A stretch of DNA of 64,000 nucleotides from positions 1 to 64,000 of the forward strand of contig WRKM01000008.1 of the NCBI GenBank assembly GCA_009778065.1, written 5' to 3'. The first letter of the stretch is position 1. Every line of letters starts with the position of its first letter. This document shows, piece by piece, positions 58,471-64,000 of this stretch. The position numbers and the translations under genes were made by a program. Under the pieces are notes generated by a model. That model saw only the letters and a program-made list of their open reading frames with translations. It made no database searches and had not been told where the DNA came from. Origin of the DNA: Oscillospiraceae bacterium (GTDB taxonomy: Bacteria > Bacillota > Clostridia > Oscillospirales > Ruminococcaceae).

Positions 58471-58881
58471 ATGAACAAAAAATTATTTTCTATCATCATA
58501 GCAATGATAATGTTATTCTCGCTCACGATGAGCGTTATGGCAGAGGACGACAGCGTGGAGCATAGTGATATAGTGTATTGTGACGAACATGGTATGTTTC
58601 ATGAAATTCAATATTTCAATTATGACTCTGTGCTAATTGATGGAAACATATTACTGTCTGTTGAAGAGCAAGAGTGTTCTCATTCAAATTCGATGGCATT
58701 CTACGAATATTACAGCAGTGTTCATTTGTCTCACCCGATTTATAACGGCTCCGGTCAAGTTATTAATACCTGTTCAATAACTCGCATACTATACATATTG
58801 GGAGAAAAATGCACCAATTGCGGACACATTAAAAGCTCAAGTTTAGTAACACACAGTGAATCTCATACTATCTGTATTTAA
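58471..58881 (+). CDS. Secreted Cys/His-rich small protein
   Basis: A 136-residue protein with a signal peptide (LFSIIIAMIMLFSLTMSVMA, cut after about residue 24). The mature part has several Cys and His (YCDEHGMFHE, ECSHSN, CTNCGH), a pattern that could bind zinc. No known domain is recognised. It has the same leader repeat as the lipoprotein gene at 56338. A 14-bp inverted repeat follows. It could be a small extracellular protein regulated with its neighbours. Confidence 0.7.
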   Translation: MNKKLFSIIIAMIMLFSLTMSVMAEDDSVEHSDIVYCDEHGMFHEIQYFNYDSVLIDGNILLSVEEQECSHSNSMAFYEYYSSVHLSHPIYNGSGQVINTCSITRILYILGEKCTNCGHIKSSSLVTHSESHTICI

Positions 58882-58892
58882 CTAAAAAGTTA

Positions 58893-58928
58893 TTTCATGC
58901 TCTGCTGTTTGTAAAGCAGAGCATGAAA
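58893..58928. repeat. 14-bp inverted repeat after the Cys/His-rich gene
   Basis: TTTCATGCTCTGCT pairs perfectly with AGCAGAGCATGAAA across an 8-base loop. No T run follows, so it may be a processing or weak termination hairpin. Confidence 0.6.
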
Positions 58929-58958
58929 TACCTGTAAATGTAAAAGGAGAAACCCAAA

Positions 58959-61142
58959 ATGAAAAAACTAATCTCAACGGTAATAATTGTTTTCTTAACC
59001 CTGTCTCTTTTGTCTTCATGCAACAACGACAAGGGTAATAAGGACATTATTAACTATGATTTCCATGATGTGAAAATAAACTTCACAGCTGACGATGACG
59101 ATTTTTTATATGAAATGGAAAAAGATAGACCTATTCTTTTTGCAATTGACAACAACGGCTATTTATATTATAATGAATTGACACAAAATTTTATGAAAGT
59201 TACAGTTTTAGGTTTAGACGGAGAAAAAATTGATGAAGCCGAAATTGAACCTATCGGTGTTTGGGAGTCAGGAGAATTCATACCCTATCCCAATGGGGCT
59301 GAGAGTTTCAACTGTATAGCGGTGAAGGACAATGTATTGTATTTTACCGATTCCCATCCTTTTACACGCGACAGCACAGCTGTTTTCAGCTATAATTTTA
59401 ACACCAAAGAGCAAGTCAAAATAGCCGAAATTGAAGGGTTTAACGATGTGAGAAAGATTATTCCGCTTGATGGAAAACTATACTTGCTCGGTATAGATGA
59501 AAGGTTAAGCCAAAACATAAACCCCGCTAAAAATAATTATAAAGGTGAGAGCATAATAAGCGTTGCTCTTCAAACCGGAGAGCATGAAACTGTGTTTGAC
59601 AATATGCCTTTTATGATGGCAGAAACGGAGGACGGTGTTCTCATAATCTCTGCTTATGCCGAAAACGGCGGTTATTACTTTAAAAAACTAAACTCTGAAA
59701 ATATAATCCCAAACGATAATTTAAACTTTTCAAATAGCGAAGAGCCGAATTTTGAAATGTATGGCTCTGAAAATATAATACACGATTCAGACAAGTTTTT
59801 AGTTTTTCTGCCGGTTGACGGAAACAGCGAAACAAGGGTTATCGTTAATAATTTACCATCTATAAATCGAAAAAATTTCGCAGTTAAAAGCGGATATTTA
59901 TTCTATGAGACAGGTAGCGGAGTAAGACGGATTAAGTTAAGCGAAGAAGTAAACCCTGCCGTCTTAAATATGGCTCATTATTCTGTTTTACCGCCAATAA
60001 TCGAAAATTTCGGCTTCGGTCTCACTTTTGAACAAATAGACACATATGAATTATCGCTGTCATTATTGTCGCTTGACAGCAATTATGATATGTATAATAT
60101 AAATTCTTTCAGCGATATAAGCGATAATATCCGTCAAAAAGGTGCGTTTTATCCGCTTAATGATGTGCCTTATGTAAACGAGTATTTAAATGCAGTGTTC
60201 CCTTATGTGAGAGAAGCGGCAATAAATGAAGACGGCGATATTTGGATGCTCCCGATTTATTTACACACTAACGGGCTTCTTTATAATGAAAAAATATGCG
60301 AGGAATATGACATAGATATAGCCCAATTAAATACTTCCGAGGATTTAATAGAAATACTTGCCACGTTAAAGAGCCGCGATATAACAGAGTATTACGACAT
60401 CACTCATCCTCAGTTTTTCTTTGAGCGTTCTTTTTATCAAATCATGAGAAAAAATAACGAGTTCAATCGCGATGATTTTAGAGAAATGGCTTTGTACATA
60501 TATGATAATATTAACTACATAAAAGACGATTGGTCTTATAACAGAATTACAAGTGATACGAACCCATACCCTCTAATTCAAGTTCCGGGAAGTGTGAATC
60601 GCGTCGCTGATTTAAGAGGGCGGTATTTGCTTTATCGCCGGGGAGTAGGGGACTATCATATGCAGGAGAGTTTCAACAGAGCTTTGGAATATGAAGATTA
60701 TGACGATGACTATTTTTGGGCGAATTTAGGAAAAGTTGATTTTCGTTATTTTGAGAATTACAAACATAATCGTTTTATACTCTATCCTTCTGTTAAGGCT
60801 GTTGAAGGTATTCATGTTAATGATGTCACTTTGGAATTCATTACCGTCAATCCACACTCGGAAAATCTCGATGTTGTACTCGAATATATTTCTGCGTTAG
60901 CCGAATATCAATTGAATTTAGAAAACAGCTTTATTCTCCATGATGAGAAAACATACTCGATGGACAGACATTTTGTAAAAGACGCTTATGAAATCCTAAA
61001 TTATGAAGGAAACTTCATAAGATTCAGCCTTGACAGCGAATTGATTTACAGCGATTTTGAAAAGTTTCTCGGTGATGAGATTACGCTTGATGAGTATTTA
61101 AATCGCGCTGAGTTTAAGATTAATGCTTATTTGAGGGAGTAG
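58959..61142 (+). CDS. Large lipoprotein with C-terminal sugar-ABC binding domain
   Basis: Lipobox LLSSC at about residues 17-21. Residues 50-350 contain repeated strand patterns (NGYLYYN, NVLYFTDSHPF, DGKLYLLGID, SGYLFYETGSG) like a beta-propeller. Residues 360-720 look like an extracellular solute-binding protein (YELSLSLLSLDSNYDMYNI, EDGDIWMLPIYLHTNGLLYNEKICEEYDID). At 727 residues it is far longer than a normal binding protein (about 430). Two sugar-type permease genes follow within 3 bp, so it is the binding component of an importer. The ATPase is not in the window. Confidence 0.75.
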   Translation: MKKLISTVIIVFLTLSLLSSCNNDKGNKDIINYDFHDVKINFTADDDDFLYEMEKDRPILFAIDNNGYLYYNELTQNFMKVTVLGLDGEKIDEAEIEPIGVWESGEFIPYPNGAESFNCIAVKDNVLYFTDSHPFTRDSTAVFSYNFNTKEQVKIAEIEGFNDVRKIIPLDGKLYLLGIDERLSQNINPAKNNYKGESIISVALQTGEHETVFDNMPFMMAETEDGVLIISAYAENGGYYFKKLNSENIIPNDNLNFSNSEEPNFEMYGSENIIHDSDKFLVFLPVDGNSETRVIVNNLPSINRKNFAVKSGYLFYETGSGVRRIKLSEEVNPAVLNMAHYSVLPPIIENFGFGLTFEQIDTYELSLSLLSLDSNYDMYNINSFSDISDNIRQKGAFYPLNDVPYVNEYLNAVFPYVREAAINEDGDIWMLPIYLHTNGLLYNEKICEEYDIDIAQLNTSEDLIEILATLKSRDITEYYDITHPQFFFERSFYQIMRKNNEFNRDDFREMALYIYDNINYIKDDWSYNRITSDTNPYPLIQVPGSVNRVADLRGRYLLYRRGVGDYHMQESFNRALEYEDYDDDYFWANLGKVDFRYFENYKHNRFILYPSVKAVEGIHVNDVTLEFITVNPHSENLDVVLEYISALAEYQLNLENSFILHDEKTYSMDRHFVKDAYEILNYEGNFIRFSLDSELIYSDFEKFLGDEITLDEYLNRAEFKINAYLRE

Positions 61143-61145
61143 TAT

Positions 61146-61955
61146 ATGAAACCCACAAAAAAATCCCGCATACCATGGAACATCAAGTGCTTGTTCTGCC
61201 TTGTCCCGAGCCTTGTGGGTATAACAATCTTTTTTGTTATACCCTATTTCCGTGTGTTGTATTATTCGCTGATTGACAACCAGTTTCGGCGTAACTTCGT
61301 GTGGCTTGATAATTACGTAAAAACCATTCAAAACGAGTATTTTCAACTTGCGTTTAAAAACAGCCTGTTGTTAATTTTGATTGCCGTCCCTGCTTTGATT
61401 CTTTCTTCACTGTCCATCTCTCTCATGCTTTCATTCGGGCTTAAAAAACTGCGCGTTCTGCGAACTGCGTTTGTGCTTCCCTTAGTTATTCCAACGGCAA
61501 GTGCGGCACTTATATGGGCGACATTTTTTGCAAATGTTGACAACGTCCTACCTGTCTATCTTTTGTTCATATGGAAAAACATCGGAATTTGTATAATACT
61601 GATGACTGCGGCGTTTACTTGTATTGACGATTCGGTTTTTGAGGCGGCAAAATTAGATGGCGCGAAAAGATTTACAATACACAGAAAAATTACAATCCCT
61701 TTAATTATGCCCACGCTTATTTTTTCCATACTGATTTCAATTGTGAGCAGTTTTAAAGTGTTTAAAGAAACTTATTTGTATTATGGCGGAACTAATTATC
61801 CGCCGCAGTACAGCTACACCTTGCAATATTATATGAACAACAATTTTCTGAAACTTGACTATCAAAGCCTTGCCGCAAGCGCGGTGTTTACTTCTCTTCT
61901 CGTTTTCGTAATAGTGATTATCGGACTGCTCTTGCAGAGGAGGTACACATGGTAA
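61146..61955 (+). CDS. ABC transporter permease, MalF/UgpA type
   Basis: The first membrane subunit of a carbohydrate-type ABC importer; 269 residues with six helices (starting VGITIFFVIPYFRVLYYSL). The EAA loop that contacts the ATPase reads EAAKLDGAKRFTIHRKITIPLIMPTL. It starts 3 bp after the binding lipoprotein gene and overlaps the second permease by 7 bp. Confidence 0.88.
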   Translation: MKPTKKSRIPWNIKCLFCLVPSLVGITIFFVIPYFRVLYYSLIDNQFRRNFVWLDNYVKTIQNEYFQLAFKNSLLLILIAVPALILSSLSISLMLSFGLKKLRVLRTAFVLPLVIPTASAALIWATFFANVDNVLPVYLLFIWKNIGICIILMTAAFTCIDDSVFEAAKLDGAKRFTIHRKITIPLIMPTLIFSILISIVSSFKVFKETYLYYGGTNYPPQYSYTLQYYMNNNFLKLDYQSLAASAVFTSLLVFVIVIIGLLLQRRYTW

Positions 61956-62722
61956 AAATAGGAAAAGCAGGTAAAAATATTTTTCTTGTCCTGCTCGCCG
62001 CTTTATTTTTTCTTCCCGTGTTTATGACAGTGGGGATGTCCTTTCTTGACAATAATATGCCGACTTTTCAAAACTATGCAGATTTGCTTTTCGACTGCTT
62101 CGTTTTCTATCCCGTGTTTTGGAATTCTGTCCTATACGCCGCCGTGATAACCATTATAGGGCTACTTGTAATAATACCGGCTGCGTTCGGCTTTTCTCAT
62201 GCGAAATTTAAAGGGAAAGGCGCATTGTTCATTTTTTATATCATACTTATGATGATGCCGCTTCAGGTTACTATTCTTCCAAATTATATCGGACTGCGCG
62301 ACTTAGGGCTTATTAACACACGACTCGGAATTATACTTCCCGCTTGTTTTTCGCCTTTTGGCGTTGTAGTGATGAGTCGTTATATGCAGAGCATTAATAA
62401 TTCCGTAATAGAGGCTATGCGAATGGAAACGAACTCTGTAATAAAAATAATTTTTCATGCGGTTATTCCTCAGATTAGAATTTGCATTTTTGCGGTTGTG
62501 CTTTTCGTTTTTGCCGATTGTTGGAATATGCTTGAGCAACCGCTTTTGTTTCTCAGAGATATAAATTTACAAACATTACCTGTGTTTTTGAGTAACACAG
62601 AAAAATACGCCGGAAGCGTTTTATTCCCGGCGGCTGTATTATTTATGTTTCCTGTTTTATTACTGTACAATTTTTTCAGCGACAGTTTGGAGAAAGGATT
62701 AACGTTCGGTGATTTGTCATGA
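61949..62722 (+). CDS. ABC transporter permease, MalG/UgpE type
   Basis: The second membrane subunit; 257 residues, six helices (FLVLLAALFFLPVFMTVGMSF first). The EAA loop is weak: EAMRMETNSVIKIIFHAVIPQIR, lacking the usual Gly. The pair lacks its own ATPase gene, as in clostridial sugar importers that share MsmX. It overlaps the next gene by 4 bp. Confidence 0.87.
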   Translation: MVKIGKAGKNIFLVLLAALFFLPVFMTVGMSFLDNNMPTFQNYADLLFDCFVFYPVFWNSVLYAAVITIIGLLVIIPAAFGFSHAKFKGKGALFIFYIILMMMPLQVTILPNYIGLRDLGLINTRLGIILPACFSPFGVVVMSRYMQSINNSVIEAMRMETNSVIKIIFHAVIPQIRICIFAVVLFVFADCWNMLEQPLLFLRDINLQTLPVFLSNTEKYAGSVLFPAAVLFMFPVLLLYNFFSDSLEKGLTFGDLS

Positions 62723-63150
62723 GAGTATTAAACATTATTATTACCTTGATTTTCTTTGCTTCTATGGTTGTTTTAACCGTTACCGCACGGGACATTCACA
62801 ACGCACTTCTCCCTCAGGTGACAGCAAGAAGACTGACACAGGAGGACTTTGAGTTTGTCATTGATTTTGAGTATGACGGAATACCTCAAACCGCGGTGAT
62901 TACTCAAAAAAGGCTCGCAATCCCTAAAGAGCTTTATAATCCGGACACAAGCGATGCGGTTTTTGTTGTCACTACGATATACATTAATGGCGAAGAGCGA
63001 GTCGGTGTCCGCCGCGTTGTTCCGCAAACCAACGAAAAAAATGAAGGTTTTTACGAAGTCACAGGCGGAATAAGCAGAAGCGATTTTGTCATTTTTACAA
63101 GCAGTAAGGTTTTAGAAGACGGTGCGGAGGTTTTTATCCTCGCATCTTAA
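62719..63150 (+). CDS. Small anchored protein coupled to the ABC permease
   Basis: A 143-residue protein with an N-terminal membrane segment (about 4-23) and an extracytoplasmic domain. The end (VRRVVPQT to GISRSDFVIFTSSKVLEDGAEVFIL) resembles the C-terminal domain of membrane-fusion proteins (HlyD family), where it follows a lipoyl domain missing here. It overlaps the permease gene by 4 bp, so it is part of the transporter operon. Function unknown. Confidence 0.65.
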   Translation: MRVLNIIITLIFFASMVVLTVTARDIHNALLPQVTARRLTQEDFEFVIDFEYDGIPQTAVITQKRLAIPKELYNPDTSDAVFVVTTIYINGEERVGVRRVVPQTNEKNEGFYEVTGGISRSDFVIFTSSKVLEDGAEVFILAS

Positions 63151-63198
63151 TATATTACCTAAAGCCGGAGAAAATAACAAAAACGATATAATAACAGC

Positions 63199-64000
63199 TT
63201 ATTTAACCCTCAAATAATTCCGCAGTGTTTCCATAACCTTATCAATATCGAGCGGTTTGCCTATATGCCCGTTCATGCCCGCCGAAAGGCACGCCTCAAT
63301 ATCGTCCTTAAAGACATTCGCTGTCATCGCTATAATCGGCAATTCGCTGATTCCGCTTTCGGGTAAAGCTCGTATACGGCGCGATGCCTCAAGACCGTCC
63401 ATTTTAGGCATTTGAACGTCCATGAACACAATATCATATTTACAGGGAGCCGCTTCTACCATGTCTAAGGCTTCCTTTCCGTTTTCGGCATAATCTATTG
63501 AAATTCCTGTTTCCTTTAATAATACCGTGAGGATTTCGCGGTTAATTTCAATATCCTCGGCGAGTAAAAGTTTTTTACCATAAAACTCACCATCGCCCGT
63601 ATTTTCGCTCTCTTTGGCGTCTTCTACACCGAAGCAGTCATTTATGGCGTCGATTATCGTTGACGAAGACAGCGGTTTTAATAAGCATTTATCAACCCCC
63701 GCACATTTCGCTTCATCCTTTATTTTCTCCCAATCCATCGCCGTAATCATGATAACCACCGACGGTCTGTCTCCGATATGAGATTTTATCCTTTTCGTCA
63801 GTTCGATACCATCCATGCCCGGCATACACCAATCAATAAAGTATATGTCGTGTTCTTTATTCCCTTCGATAATTTCACATGCCTCAAAGCCGCTTTTCGC
63901 TACATCGCATTTTATACCGAGATTATTAAAAATATCTGTGAAATGATTTAGTATATCGCTCATATCGTCTACAACCAAAACCTGTAAATTGTCCCAATTT
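63199..64000 (-). CDS. Multi-receiver response regulator or hybrid kinase, 3' part
   Basis: The frame stays open to the window end, so the start is missing; the TTG start in the track is internal (codons upstream read NWDNLQVL). Two receiver domains are visible: the first with phospho-Asp in YFIDWCMPGMDG and the Lys in CLLKPLS, the second with FMDVQMPKMDG and GKPLD. Two receivers in tandem at the C-terminus are typical of hybrid histidine kinases, so a kinase may lie beyond the edge. Its gene converges on the ABC operon. Confidence 0.83.
   Translation of the reverse strand, partial: NWDNLQVLVVDDMSDILNHFTDIFNNLGIKCDVAKSGFEACEIIEGNKEHDIYFIDWCMPGMDGIELTKRIKSHIGDRPSVVIMITAMDWEKIKDEAKCAGVDKCLLKPLSSSTIIDAINDCFGVEDAKESENTGDGEFYGKKLLLAEDIEINREILTVLLKETGISIDYAENGKEALDMVEAAPCKYDIVFMDVQMPKMDGLEASRRIRALPESGISELPIIAMTANVFKDDIEACLSAGMNGHIGKPLDIDKVMETLRNYLRVK

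Noticed and set aside
58893-58928. Intrinsic terminator after the Cys/His-rich gene
   Set aside because: The stem is perfect but no T run follows on either strand, so it was listed as an inverted repeat only.
1-64000. tRNA or rRNA genes
   Set aside because: No cloverleaf with a GTTCRANNC arm and CCA end, and no rRNA signature, was noticed; a tRNAscan run would settle this.

Overview
The window looks like a chromosomal segment of a low-GC, endospore-forming Firmicute of the class Clostridia. The sporulation sigma factor SigG, the gatCAB-aspS operon, strong AGGAGG ribosome sites, frequent TTG starts and sigma-A promoters with 17-bp spacers and extended -10 boxes all fit. Species cannot be named from the sequence. 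No rRNA, tRNA or CRISPR array was seen. || Layout. 0-5.1 kb: gatC-gatA-gatB-aspS, the indirect Asn/Gln-tRNA pathway. GatA lacks the catalytic lysine of the amidase triad and has a shortened amidase signature, although AspRS carries a residue typical of non-discriminating enzymes. 5.2-5.4 kb: a 37-bp tandem repeat. 5.6-15 kb, mostly minus strand: a DUF4143 ATPase, a membrane-anchored amidohydrolase, an FtsX/LolD-type ABC exporter, a cadC-cadA metal efflux operon and sigG. 15-26.5 kb: an accessory island with DUF4160/DUF2442 and HicBA toxin-antitoxin-like genes, a RhuM protein, an MmeI-like type IIG restriction-modification enzyme, a GNAT gene pair, a second DUF4143 ATPase, and debris (AbiH start, phage gene start, a duplicated ATPase 3' end). 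Two promoter segments are duplicated inside it. 26.7-29.7 kb: cupin, ArsC-like, cysE and mnmA. || 29.9-37.5 kb: a tight five-gene minus-strand operon encoding a DUF1016/YhcG nuclease, NurA nuclease, HerA translocase, an HSP90-like GHKL ATPase and a radical SAM enzyme. I do not recognise this set as a named system; it is the best candidate for an undescribed defence or DNA-processing system. || 38-46.7 kb: a nucleoside uptake and salvage operon (GntR/FCD regulator, complete ECF transporter, TrpF-like barrel lacking the catalytic Cys, two PfkB kinases, nucleoside hydrolase, HAD phosphatase). Its regulator gene is preceded by three direct repeats exactly 20 bp apart. 46.7-49.6 kb: a 30-residue membrane peptide, an AraC/GyrI-like regulator, a DJ-1/PfpI protein and a BRO-N protein. 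|| 49.6-64 kb: envelope and secretion genes: a VWA lipoprotein, an MBOAT/DHHW pair for polysaccharide acetylation, with helically phased repeats between them; an ECF sigma/DUF4367 pair; secreted proteins separated by a 264-bp direct repeat; a sugar-type ABC importer with an unusually large binding lipoprotein; and the 3' part of a multi-receiver signalling protein cut by the window end. || Coordinates of starts were adjusted from the ORF track where a ribosome site clearly favours another codon. All family assignments are by reading motifs, without database searches.
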